Assembly (NCBI GenBank): GCA_958496175.1
Contig: OY292277.1
Span: 24,260,282-24,324,281, forward strand
DNA from: Sisyra terminalis
Lineage: Eukaryota; Arthropoda; Insecta; Neuroptera; Sisyridae
DNA: 64,000 nucleotides
Reading direction: 5' to 3'
Below are positions 24,987-36,574 of this stretch, piece by piece. The position numbers and the translations under genes are program-made. The notes under the pieces were generated by a model. It saw only the letters and a list, made by a program, of their open reading frames with translations. It did no database searches and had not been told where the DNA came from. Every line of letters begins with the position of its first letter. Position 1 is the first letter of the stretch.

Positions 24987-25704
24987 ATGAAGTACTTCAT
25001 TGTTGCCACCTTATTATTTTACTTTTTCCACGTAAGTTTTTATATGCAATTCATTGATGTTCAATGTGTATTGCTTTTAAAAATTAATGTTTATCCGTAA
25101 TTTATTCAATTTACTATAGGTTACAAATGGTCAAAGTAGCGCTTACAATACGTCTCGATCAGATGCTGAAAAAGCGGTGAAAAACTTGAACTCAACTCTC
25201 ATAAATTTAAAAGATAATATAACTAATCAATTGCGAGTTGAATACAACGCTTGGCTAAGCGCCCAAAAAGAACAAGCCCTCAAAGTTCAAAACTACCAAA
25301 AGTATTTGAACAATTGCGCCGCTAAGAAAAACAGATCAATTAATCCGATACTATATACTGCAATCAATATATGTGTGAGTCCTGATGCTGGAAACTTCAA
25401 CTATGGTGCCAGTTCATCTGCAATCAATACCACAATAGACCTAAATATTTTTATACTCAACGAAACTTTAAATTTTTGCAACAGAGGTCAATATGAGCCA
25501 ACAGCGACCATTTGTTTCAAAAGTGTATCAGCTGGGACTACTACTAGCTATAACTTGGTATCTGCGACAACTGCAATACCGTACAAAACTGCAGTTGCTG
25601 CATTCAACGGCTTACGATTTGCGCTTAATCCATGCGTGGCTATAGCAAACGCAACTCTTTCTTTGGCTCTTAGAGCAATCAATATTGATCCAGCAAAATG
25701 TTAA
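24987..25704 (+). CDS. secreted six-cysteine glycoprotein, paralogue 3
   Basis: The exons are 24987-25031 and 25120-25704, separated by an 88-nt phase-0 GT-AG intron, giving 209 residues. The signal peptide M-K-Y-F-I-V-A-T-L-L-F-Y-F-F-H is completed by V-T-N-G, with a cut predicted before Q-S-S-A-Y-N. Cysteines are at 81, 100, 135, 147, 187 and 209 (spacing 18-34-11-39-21). Shared blocks with paralogue 2 include N-C-A-A-K-K-N, the string P-D-A-G-N-F, A-N-A-T-L and I-N-I-D-P-x-K-C. Seven or more N-x-S/T sequons are present. Six cysteines would allow three disulfides in an extracellular protein. No catalytic motif, repeat or membrane anchor is seen. The gene is intact and is the last of the array. 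Function not recognised. Confidence 0.9.
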
Positions 25705-26156
25705 TTCTTTTTTTTTAATTTTTCCCAAAACATTTTATAACGGTGACACTTTCAAATAGCACATCTAAAAGTTAAAAGAATGTGTTTTATCCACAGGAAT
25801 GTAGTATAGAGAACTCATATTTAACGTTATTTGGAACAGTTAATGATTCGGAGATTCTTCCTCTTTTCCACTGTCATTAAAGTCTTTTCATTTCAACAAA
25901 CTTTATCGAAAATGGTTGTCGTTAGACAGCAGTAAAGAAATGCATATTCCTTGCTATGCGCATATGCGGTAGAAAGACCTAGAATCTCCGGTGTTTGTTA
26001 TAATTCTATAAGTTATGAAGAAAGCATTGATTATATACAACATGAGTACTTTATACTACATCTCTGTGGTTTCATCATAGTTATCTAATACGATTAGTTT
26101 TTACTTTTATTTTTGTTATAAAAATTATCCATAATCAATTTTAATCGGTCTTAAGC
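25705..26156. other. spacer after paralogue 3
   Basis: No gene is seen. There is no AATAAA close to the stop codon, so the poly(A) signal is unassigned. Confidence 0.45.
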
Positions 26157-26326
26157 AGGCCATTCACGCTCCGACTTGTAGTCCAACTAGTGGTCCGACT
26201 TTCGAAGTTGGATCTAAAGTCGGACCGTGAATGGTATTGTTGGAAGTTGGATGTCTAGTAGATCATTTAGGTGATCCAATTAGAAGATCCGACCAGTTGG
26301 ACTGCAAGTTGGAACGTGAATGGCCT
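26157..26326. mobile_element. 170-bp MITE with long inverted ends
   Basis: AGGCCATTCACG at the left mirrors CGTGAATGGCCT at the right. The similarity continues about 40 bp inward (ACTTGTAGTCCAACTAGT versus ACTTGCAGTCCAACTGGT when complemented). It is almost entirely terminal repeat and has no coding capacity. The superfamily is undecided, since no clear target duplication is visible. Confidence 0.75.
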
Positions 26327-26779
26327 TCTTTACTATTAAATCACAGGCAATATCTTTATTTAAATTTTACTGTCTTCTTCGTTATTCATATTTATTAACA
26401 GAAAACCTGCTCCTACTTCCTTACTTTATAGTCAATGTTAATAATTGTACTTAATTTATAAAAAATTATGAAATAAAATTTTTATTTTATTGGCAAAACT
26501 TTTGAATCCAACATTTTTTAAATGAAACAAAAACTATCCAAAAATTGCAGACAAACCCTAACAGAAACTAACAATTTATTTTCACAATCACAGATCCTTT
26601 AGTGCTTTCAGTGTTTAAGTGATAAAAAAATAAGAAAATAACTAAATGTAACAGAATTCAATAAAAAAAGGACATTCTTTAACTTCTTTCTGGCACTTTT
26701 TAACTTTGTTAATACGGATGCTGAGGACTGTTAAATTATTTTGGAATAAGCGACTTTTTATGTAGTAAGCTATTGTTTA

Positions 26780-28510
26780 TGGGAGAACTATACTTGGAAA
26801 AAAAACCGATGTGTGTACTTATTTGTCGTAATTAAAAAAAGGTTTTTAATCCTCAACCATATCATATTCCAGTAATGCTTGAAATGGTACACCAGTTATT
26901 AGTTGTTTGTGATAACTAAAATATGATACAAATTTAAATCAATTTTTACTTTTAATCTATTATCTATACTAATATATAAAACTCTTACGTCTGTCTATAC
27001 ATTTCGATTTTGAACCAAATTTTAGAGTAAATATTTGTTTCAAGAGGCCCTTATTCCAAATTTAACATTTTTAAAATTTTTGTCTGTCTGTCTATCTGTG
27101 TTTCCCGATTTAACTAAAGAACGAAACAACCGAATTTAATGAAATTTGGTATTAAGATACAACACAATTTCCCACAGACTATAGGTTACTTATCATTCCA
27201 AAAAAATAATAAGGAAAGGCATTCCCAAGGGATGAAAACAGAATTGTTTACACTAGACAGGTGAGTTATGTATCATTGGAAAGGTAATTTAAAGTTAGAA
27301 AATAATCTGTACAAATATTTTTAGTTGAACTGACAAAAAGCAAAGTAAATTCAATTTAAAGTTTAAATAATCGCCTCTTTGAAATATGAACCTTTATATA
27401 TATAAAACACATAGTTGATGTTAATAGCGTAATGGATTACGTATCTGACATTCTGATCCTCCTAATTATAAAGACGTGGATTCGAATCTTACAGTAAACT
27501 GTTTTTACAAAATTGTTGTTAATAGATCCTTAGAGTTGCTCAATATTGAAAAATTATCAAAAAAAAGTAATAGTAGTAGTACTAATAAAACTTTAAGTAA
27601 ATTAGTTTTTAAAACCGTGCATACATAAAATCCTGTATTTATATATCCCCTCTGACTGATGTAATTTTAATATTCGATGTATTCCTTATAAGAAGTAGGC
27701 ATCTGTTAAGAATTTTTTTTTGAAAATTCCTACCCTAAAAGACTAAAAGGGGTGACTAAGTTTGTATGAGAAAATTTAGAGTTAATCAACAATCGAAATT
27801 TTGAATTTAATAAGTGTAATTAATAAATAAATAAATAATTAATAACAAGTTTTTGTTATATCATTTTAATAACAGAATTTTAAATAACGTTATTTCACTA
27901 AATTAGTATGAAAGTTTATTTAGTCTTTATTCTAAAAAAGTGATTTTTAATTTTGTTTGTTTTTCAACAAACTTTTTAAAATCTAATTTTTATCAACCAA
28001 TGATTGTGAAAACTGATGAAACTGATTCCTAAATCAAATATAGAAAAACAAAACAATATAATGGTATCAATCGACTTTTGTTGCATTGTTTTAAATATTA
28101 TTACAAAAAATACTTTATTTTAAACGTATTTAAACTATTGTGTATTAATATAGATATGGTTTAAACTATAAAATTTTAAAATGTTAAATTCGACGATATC
28201 GATGATTTAAATACAAAATAACAATTCAGTGTCTGTTATGATTGTTATCTCTTCCTGAAACTTTTTAACTTCAGTCGGTTTCTTCGGTTTCTCCTACTGA
28301 ATAACAAAAAAACATGTGCTAGCGATCGACTCAATCGACTAGATTGCGTTTTTTAGTACTATAAAATTGATTACAAAAATCGGCCAGGTTACACTCGTTT
28401 GAGGTTTTCGCTAACCGTTTGCGGGCAACTTCCTACTGTAGCATCATGGTGTCATTTTATTAATAAATCAATCTGAGTTCCATAACGCTACTAAAGAAAT
28501 ATAACATAAA
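26780..28510. repeat. dispersed repeat family A, copy 2, with insertions
   Basis: The left part (26800-26930, around CACCAGTTATTAGTTGTTTG) matches 46310-46380. The right part (28010-28510) matches 8500-9030 and 46920-47665. The middle (about 26960-27900) is foreign: family B sequence plus a tRNA-like segment. The nested order suggests later insertions into an old copy. Confidence 0.55.
27422..27502 (+). mobile_element. tRNA-Arg-like SINE head or tRNA pseudogene
   Basis: GCGTAATGGATTACGTATCT resembles an A box with a D-arm, and GTGGATTCGAATCTTACAG is a good B box (GGTTCGAATCC type). The cloverleaf is not well formed, so a retroposed copy is more likely than a working tRNA. Confidence 0.5.
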
Positions 28511-29030
28511 AAAATAATAATTGTCGAAAGAGAGAAACTTCCTTACAGACTAATATACATAATTATTATTCAGTTATCGAAAAAGTTATAAAAATGAATA
28601 GGATTGTTCGCTGTTTCAAATAATAATGTTTGTCAAATGAAATTTACGATGTGGTATTGTAAAAAGTATAAAACGTTAGTTTAGGTCCTACACTCTAATA
28701 CAAAGCAGTAGACTTTTCAATATTTTTATAGTAATTTTTTTTCGTGTATTATTAAAATTATTATTTAAATTGAAAGCTTAGAATCCCATACGATTCGTGG
28801 TGTTTTAAAATCGCTTTTGTTAATAGCAAAACCAGGCACATATCGCTACGGTCTTAAGTCATTGTTCCTACCAAATTAGTCAACGAAAGACTATTTAATT
28901 TTAGATAAAACATTTTATAATAAATCAATTAAGGGAAAATGAGTTTGAAAAAATTATATAGTGTAGTCAATGGAATGTGAATTACTTTTATATTTTGGTA
29001 TTACAAATAAATGTTTCTGTGTATGTGTGC
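28511..29030. other. AT-rich intron DNA
   Basis: No exon, terminal repeat or tandem array is recognised. Confidence 0.45.
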
Positions 29031-29039
29031 AAATTATGT

Positions 29040-29395
29040 AATTAGAGATGGACGAACGTGAATATGAACATATAGGATAGCGACCGTAGACACGTAGTAT
29101 GCCCTATTGTGCACCACATATGTACATATTATACATTTATGTATAATAATGTATAATATACAATATCCACACGTCGTGTACACGTGTGCACACGCCCACA
29201 CAACACGAATACAACAACTACGACACTGGACAGAAAGGCTAAGATATCATGGTCATTTAACGTCCACCGCTGCGCTATCATTAACTTTTAATATTATTTT
29301 GTGTCCAACGGAGCTCAACCGGAATCAAAAGCCGCGGCATATATCTATGTACCTACATTCAGCAACGTTATATTCCAACACTTCATAAATCCTAC
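29040..29395. promoter_or_regulatory. candidate regulatory DNA: GC-richer, non-repetitive
   Basis: This block contrasts with the AT-rich surroundings. It contains an E-box-like ACACGTGT within CGTGTACACGTGTGCACACG, then ATCATGGTCATTTAACGTCC and CGGAATCAAAAGCCGCGGC. It is not seen elsewhere in the window, and its open frames do not look like exons. Assignment as an enhancer is inference from composition only. Confidence 0.3.
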
Positions 29396-30695
29396 TACAC
29401 TTCATAATAATCCAACATGTCATATTTATATCCTACAAAACTAATATCTTTGTGAATAGATACTTATTGGAAAAAAAATATCAAACACTCTTCCCCCGGA
29501 AAAAATCATCCCCATGGTGACAATGACGACACAACTATACCGTAAAATTCAATATCTCTTGCACTCCAGTTCTCTTCTTCCACGTAAAGCTCACAAAAGC
29601 TTTCAATTATCCATCATATTTTACAACATAATTGACTAAATAGATAAAACTTGTCACATACATAATTTAATTTATACGATATACGCAAAAACAAGGGACA
29701 AACAAATGAATTGAAACATGGTAATTGAATTAATTCATTGTCATTAATCCTTCATCAAAATTCAACAAAAAATATATGCACCAACAATTTTCCATAAATT
29801 AAATGAAAATAGAATTAAAATCATATCAGTATCTAATAAATTAGCTTTTAATACGTCAATAGATTATAGTTTTTAATTTCAAATTACCATAATAAATTTC
29901 TTTAAGTTTGAGTTTTGACCATAATTCAAAGCAATTAATGCATTATAGTGAGATGTGCTGACACGGTCTCCGCCAAATTAGTGAAATAATGAATTAGAAA
30001 GATTTATGAGTTATTATGATGTAATATTTCAAAGTAATAATATCAAAATATAAGTGTGGATTGTTCACCTTTTAGAGATTTTTTTTTTGTAAAATGACAA
30101 ATCTATAATTTATTTCTTCTTTTTTCTTTTTGATCTTCTGACTTTAGGCATTGATCGAAAACTTTATTATTAAAAGAAAATGCCTACCACAAATTTTTTT
30201 TGAGAAGATGTGATTTATAAATTGGTTGTAGATCAATATTTCTTAATGGAAAAAGTAAAAGAAGGCGAAACCTATTAGAACCTATTGGTTGGAGTATTAA
30301 GGGCAGTAGTATTTATCTAAGACTCTCCTGTTTGTATCCACTAAATGTCAGATGTTTTAATTTATATTATAAGACTATGTGTTCTTAACGAATACTGCAA
30401 GGTTGCTTGATGAAGTCAATACTTTGTATTGTTTGTGGTTTTAGTTATCCTCCTTTTAATTTTTGCTTGTATTTTGATCGAATTTAACTGATATTTGTTT
30501 ACTATTACTGAAGAGAATGATATTTATGACGGTCTATAATGGAAATAATTTTTTAACATTCACATATAATTCAATCATCCGATCTTGTATTATTCATCAA
30601 CTGATGAATTAATGTAAAAAAATCATCAATGATGTTAACTTTAACTATTACTTTTTGAAGTTGAAAAATATATAAGTACTAACGAAACATTGGAT
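29396..30695. other. AT-rich intron DNA
   Basis: No gene or mobile element recognised. Confidence 0.45.
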
Positions 30696-30696
30696 A

Positions 30697-30865
30697 AGCC
30701 TACTGGTGGCCAAGTGATCTAGGTGGCCGCTCTAAAACTGTTAGGTGTTGGGTTTGAATCTCGTATCGAGAAAATTTTTGACATTTATCGATTTACGAAT
30801 TTTTGTTAATCCTAAACTCGGTAAAGACCTTAGTATATATAAAGCAACGGTAAATAACAATTGAA
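30697..30865 (+). mobile_element. tRNA-derived SINE, copy 1
   Basis: The head carries an A box (TGGCCAAGTGATCTAGGTGG) and a B box (GGTTTGAATCTC), the internal Pol III promoter of tRNA-derived SINEs. The body ends in AAACTCGGTAAAGACCTTAG and TATAAAGCAACGGTAAA. Related copies lie at 44250-44422 and 58316-58482. Confidence 0.75.
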
Positions 30866-33410
30866 GAAAAAGAAACAATACAAAAATTTGAAATTTATTA
30901 TTAAACTATTTTGTATCCAAATTCCCGAAAACCATCCATCCTGTGTAAAATCTTGGCTGATTTTAGATCAAGTACGGTTTTTCATTTTATAGCGGTTACT
31001 TAAAATATGGCGTCGTTTAAAAAGCTACCGTTTATCACGTTTTCGATGTTTTGTGGGTGTTATATAAAAAATACATTGAAAAAAGAATTGTTCCTATAAA
31101 AATTGATGTTAATAAAACATGTAGAGGACACAATACTTACGTTCCTTTATTAATAGAGCGTCATAACATTCAAATAGCTTAAAACTAAAATAAAATTAAA
31201 AACTTTATGAAAGTTATAAGCGACTTATAGGACTACATCTAGTAATTTTTGATAAAGCAGATGAGGATTCAATTAATGTTACCTTCCTTTCAAAAAAAAA
31301 AGAAGAATTTAAGGCTTATAAGAATAAGAACGAACTATTATTGAGCTTAAAAGTTTCGAATAGTAGGTAAATCTAATGTACTATATTAATATTTAAGACA
31401 ACATTTTTCATTTTCAACATTGCACAATAACTTATTAATTATTCTGTATGATCAAATGATTATTTCGTCCTTTATTAAAGTTGCCATCGCATTATTATCA
31501 TACTACAGTTCAGAAATCAATAAAAGCTTTAACTATTGTAACTCACCAAATTTGCAAAATACAATATGCAAACTTTACTTCAATGAGTTGAAATTAAAGC
31601 TTCACTTTATCAACTTTAAACCAATCTATTGATATACATGACGTAATCAATATTAAACCAACTAAATACATATAAATTTAATAATTTTCATTGAAATTTT
31701 CAATTTTGAATCAAACTGATGAATATATTCAACCTAACTAATTCATTTGTTCCAGGAGTATATTAATAATTTAAATATGGAGAATGGAGGTGTTAGTGGT
31801 AGTGTTCCAATTTTTATATACATTCTTAAATTTATAACAAACTTTATTAAGCTTATTGCATTAGTAAAGTACAAATTTTACATTTTTATGAAATTTTTTG
31901 ATATATGTTTTGAACATTAAATACAAAAATATTTACCCATTCATTTTTTCCATTATTAATTTTTTAATTCATAAATAATAATTTAATATTAAGTAATTAA
32001 TAACAAAATAAATAATTATTTATCTATTTTTCGAAGTTGTTTTTCATTTTCTATAAAAAAACTCGAGTTTTTTCTTCTTAAATATCAATTATGCAAAAAA
32101 GAACCCACCTCATAGGGCTACTAGGAATCTATACAGAATTATACAGAAAGCTTAGAAGTATTAGAGCTATAGAAAAAAGAACAACAGATTTGAGAAAACT
32201 ATTATAAAATAATCCCTTATTTGGGACATATATTTAAATATTTGAATTGTAGGAGTGGCCGGGACTGGTTGGCTATAGGGGTAGGTAGACTACTTAACTC
32301 TTAGTAAGTAATCTGAGGCACGAATACGTCGAAATTTAATTGAGGCAAAGAGTTTGTCTTTTTATCCCCCTTAATTATAGAGACCGCGTTACTAACATAT
32401 ATGGAAAAATGCTGAGCTTAAATTTTTCATAAATAACGTATGTAGGTATTTTTTTCTGTATCACGTTTTTTGTTATAATGCCTCTGATTTCATTAAATGT
32501 TACCAGAAATATAATTCATTTCTAGGTTCGATGCAACAGCTTTGTATTTCATTGCATTACTTTTGTTTCAGAGCTTGTTATGGTGCTTAAAGCTTTGTTA
32601 TGGTTAGATAATCTGAGAAAGAAAACATTGTTGACTTTTTTATTTTGAGATTGGTTGACTAGTTATAAAACGTATTAAGTTGAGACTTATTATTTTACTC
32701 TCAGATAGTCATGGTTCCCATATATCAATCGAGGTACCATGTAGGTCCATGTAGGTCCATGAGGTCCCATGTATCAAAAAGATTGAAAATTTGTTTTAGT
32801 TAAATATATAAATTCATTATGGAAATTAAATTTTTTTCTTACATATTAATTAAATAAGAAAATTATAAAAAGAGAGAAAAGTTTCAATTTTTAATTGCTT
32901 CAATTTTATTTTTACTTTTTGCAACTTCTGTTTTAAAATCTTGTATGTACTATAATTTAGGTTAACCTGTTTTATAACATAACCAACTTCCTCCGGTTAG
33001 GGAGTTGGTTACCTAATTTTTCATGTTGTGTAATAACAATATCATCTTTGCGCTGTAAAATCGAAAAACAGAAATAAACGACACAAAGAAATTAAATTTA
33101 AAATAAAGTATTTGTGAATTCTAATAAAGGCACGTAAGAAGTTAGAATTTGCTGTAAAAGGCTAGCTTTTTTCTGGGTATAAGGATCAACACAAATAAGC
33201 GCTTACATTTTACTTGCTTCAGATAACCATACATGGGTAATTCTCATCAAATTCCTAAATTAGGTAGAAAAAAAATTATAAATAATATTTTTAAAACTTT
33301 GATTTTTTTTGGTCAATTTTGTAGTGTTTGTGTAACTAGATATTACCAGCATAGTGATCCCCAAAATAAACTTATTTTCGACGAGTTATAAGGATGATTT
33401 ATAATTTTGA
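30866..33410. other. AT-rich intron DNA
   Basis: No exon is seen. Minor features are an imperfect tandem CATGTAGGTC run at about 32737-32772 and a hairpin AACCAACTTCC...GGGAGTTGGTT at about 32980-33011. Confidence 0.45.
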
Positions 33411-33412
33411 AA

Positions 33413-34331
33413 GTGAGGGAATGGTTTTTTTAGGCCATAACGTCATTGAATTGCGTCTGTCATTGTTTGCTAGAAAACAAAAAGTTTGGGTCTTAACAGT
33501 ATTATTGTTACGTAAATATAAAATCCTCTGTAAAGTGTTATTTGTTGTCTTGCTTCATCAAAATGAACTACTTATATCTCTGCATTGTATTTACAGCAAT
33601 AATTTTCGCTATAGTCAATATGAATGATGTTCTCATCTTTAAACAGAAAAAAAAACGGTGAATTTAAGGATTAAATAAGCCAAGAAATAAAAAAGTTAAG
33701 TTCGACTAGTTTACAAGCCATTACCTCATATATTGTCATTCCCTCAATTTGAAATAAAGGAATGATGGTAAGGGAATGACGAAAGGAAGTATAACATAAA
33801 AATCTTAGATCATAAACTTTTGTTATATCTAAATTTTTGTGTCAGTTTACTGTCTTTGGCAACCTACTTAACTGTGAAATTATTGTTAAATATAGTAAAT
33901 ACCTCTACTTTTCTTCATTGTATGGGAATGACGACTGAAAATGTAATCTTAAAATAATTTTCATATTTTTTTTTTTGATAGATACTCTACCACGTGTAAG
34001 ATGACTTAAATATGTACGTAAATATATGAAATAATTGTAAGTATTGCTAACTAACAAAAGTCGATGAGGGCCTTCATGAATAGTTACAGATGGATTTATA
34101 TATCGACTGTTAATAAAGGTTTGAGGGAATGATTTTTTTTCATGAAACACATACAAAATATATATTTTAAATCATTTTCTTTACTTTTCGTTCCAAACTC
34201 AAAAGGTTTTGAAAATCTATCATGTTTTTTATTGATTAATCAAATTCGTAAACAATTTTTTTGAAAAATTTTTGATTTAGAAGGTAAAAAATGTGTTAAT
34301 CTCAAGTTATGGATATAGTGAGGGAATGATT
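33413..34331. promoter_or_regulatory. cluster of seven GGAATG-type motifs
   Basis: Copies of a GAGGGAATGAY-like word occur at 33413-33424, 33735-33745 (inverted), 33756-33766, 33769-33780, 33921-33932, 34121-34133 and 34319-34331. GGAATG/CATTCC is the core bound by TEAD/Scalloped-type factors, a family known in insects. The cluster lies 0.9-1.8 kb from the paired-domain exon, inside the gsb intron. A transposon with subterminal repeats is the alternative reading. Confidence 0.35.
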
Positions 34332-35227
34332 TTCAGGGTACTATTTATTTTTTATTCGACTGAGATATTCATATGGTGCAAAAATTATAGCCATCACCAT
34401 TAGTAGAAGTAATGTTCTTCTCAAGGGGAAAAATACCATCATAGGTAGCATAGATTTATGTAAAAGCTGAAAGGACAAGGATTTCGATATTTCGTGAGAA
34501 CTAACCAAATATATTAAAATAATAACACTAACTTAATGTGAACTAATGGATAACTCTTTAGTTGCACACAATACGTAGCAATGATTTTAATCCATCTATT
34601 GATCAGTTTTCAATTTTGAAAGATTTGTGATTTTCCCTCCATAAAATTTGTGATTATTTTTGAAAAAATGTCCATTTCCATCAATTGTACATCTACTTCA
34701 GGCAGGCTTCTAGTATCAGCTTAAATATTTTTCCCCCCGTTTTGATACTCAAATTTTCATATATAACTATTGTATTTTTAAATTAATAAGATAGAAGAGA
34801 AACACTATTAGTAATTAATACTTAAATTAGTCAATTTACCATAAAAATACAGAAGAAGTTTTGCTTACTTATGTGTGACGTCACTACGGTTACAATCAAT
34901 CACAAAGCGTTTTAAAACACGAGATGAAACTTCAAAAAAATAAGGTTTCATTCAAAAATAATAGGTAATAAATCATAATTATACGATACATTTTATTGGG
35001 ACGACAAAAATTCGTACCATATTTTAAATAGTCAATACCTATTATGGTGTTATTCCATTTAGAAACTTACTCCAGTTCAAAAGTTTTTTTTTCAGCTTTT
35101 AAAGTGTTTTTTTTTCTTTTTAGTTATGAATAAAACTTATCATTTTGTTTAAAAGAACGGTTAGTGAAGTTTATAAAATTTGGAAGGAAAAAGTATGACA
35201 ATGTCTTGAATATAACAAAGGTGTTAC
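34332..35227. other. intron DNA next to the paired-domain exon
   Basis: On the minus strand this is the 5' part of the long gsb intron. AT-rich, with nothing further recognised. Confidence 0.45.
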
Positions 35228-35541
35228 CTTGATGAGTCTGTCACGTATTTCCCAAGAGAAAATACCCGGCTGTAACCGCTTGAGTTGTTCAATTCGTTGT
35301 TCCACTTCGGCGGTGGCCACCCGCGGTTTCGATCCACCGATAACTCCCGGTCGTATACTACCCGTTTCTTGATACCGATTTAAAATTTTTGACACACATC
35401 CATGAGACACTCGTAATTGCCGCGAAATAGCACATGGACGAATTCCTGATGCAGCCATTTGCACTATTTTTAATCGTGTGTGATTTGGTAAGGGTCGACC
35501 ATTGATAAAAACGCCACCTAATTGATTGACCCTTCCTTGAC
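35228..35541 (-). CDS. gsb: gooseberry (Pax3/7) paired-domain exon
   Basis: On the minus strand an acceptor (TTGCAG, ending at 35542) opens the exon, and a donor (AAG then GTAACA) closes it. The 314 nt encode [20 protein letters not shown], the N-terminal beta hairpin of the paired domain. The PAI helices follow, with the recognition region [16 protein letters not shown]. The linker [15 protein letters not shown] and the first RED helices, ending [11 protein letters not shown], complete the exon. It enters in phase 1, as expected if the first G codon is split, and leaves in phase 0 into the exon at 2742-2853. Pax3/7 membership is certain; gooseberry rather than paired or gsb-n is decided by the second exon. 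Unusual residues are P-N-H-T-R, I-V-Q-M and R-P-C-A-I, where relatives usually have I, E and V. Role, from the family: DNA-binding segmentation factor. Confidence 0.92.
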
Positions 35542-36574
35542 CTGCAACGTAAAATTCAATCAGTAATTTTCTCACTTTGAAGTATTTACAAGTATAAGTG
35601 TAGGCAGTGAATGAGTACTGAAATGTTCTGGTGGATATTGTTCAGAATTAAACCATAAATTATCAAAGAATATTATTTGTGTAATTAGTGTGAAGTAACG
35701 AAAGAAAGAACGTCCGGTAGTTGGAAAAATTACGGTCAGTATAAGAAAAACATGTGAACATTGTAGTTGGTGTATTTGTTTTAAGCATAATTTCGACGAA
35801 AATTGTTTCAGTATGAAAAGCGAGCAACAAGTGAACAATACATAAATGTGACGCATATTGTTTCTTTGATAGAGAAATAATAGTAATGGTTGTAATTACC
35901 AAATAAAAAGAGCCCACAATTCAATGGCCGGAGGACATATGTAATTATCCATGATTTGAGAAGATGCGAGACCACAAACACTCTCTACAGGTGTTGAATG
36001 TTAATCGAATCGAAGCGCACAAGAACTCCGCTTTCCTACAGAGAAATCACCGCCGACCACAATCTTTCTATTCAAATTGCTAATTATTTTACTTTTAGTC
36101 ACACGTCATACAGTTTAGATAAATCTATACTCATACACACAACATCACAATTATGCTCCTATAGACTCTATAATAACCATTTTATCCAACAATTAATCAT
36201 CGTTCTTGCTAATATGTAATATCATTGAGAAAATCAATAAAACCAATTAGCTATACAAATCGATGTTTTTTTTTTCTCCATTTCTTTGCAATATTTGATT
36301 GTTGTTTTTTTTTTTTGCTTTCAATTCAATCATTCAATCGATTTTTTTAATTCATGTAACCTCTTCGTACAATAAACTATTATTCAACATGTTGAGTAAT
36401 CACGCTACAATTCAAATCATAGTTGATTAGCCTAAATTTGCATTTTTACCCAGATTTGATACCTATATTAGCTGCTATTTTCAGTCGCTTTATAACGACT
36501 AAAATCTTTAGCGACTCAAGAGTTAATAAAAATCCGTAAGTCCAGAATCGTAGAAAATGAACTCTTTGTATCCA
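35542..36574. other. region upstream of the paired-domain exon
   Basis: The exon with the gsb start codon should lie on the minus strand at or beyond this stretch. I find no frame giving an N-terminus that ends in phase 1 with a credible donor. Composition is somewhat less AT-rich around 35930-36070. Confidence 0.4.

Larger units (their letters stand above)
2854..35227 (-). other. gsb intron, about 32.4 kb
   Basis: The donor is at 35227 (AAG then GTAACA on the minus strand) and the acceptor at 2854 (TTTTAG). Phase 0 matches on both sides, and joining the exons rebuilds the conserved paired-domain string L-I-K-E-G. The intron holds three complete genes on the opposite strand and many mobile elements. 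The pairing is inferred from sequence, since no transcript is available. An unrecognised small exon inside the interval is possible but not needed for the protein. Confidence 0.8.

Noticed and set aside
27422..27502. Functional tRNA gene
   Set aside because: The B box is good but the acceptor stem and anticodon arm do not pair properly; a SINE head or pseudogene is more likely.
33413..34331. Satellite or tandem array explanation for the GGAATG cluster
   Set aside because: Spacing between motifs is irregular (about 10 to 310 bp) and the intervening DNA is not repeated.
35905..35958. Minus-strand ATG frame ending in TTTATTTG with a GTAATT donor, as the first exon of gsb
   Set aside because: Its donor phase does not match the phase-1 acceptor of the paired-domain exon; splicing would put the paired domain out of frame.
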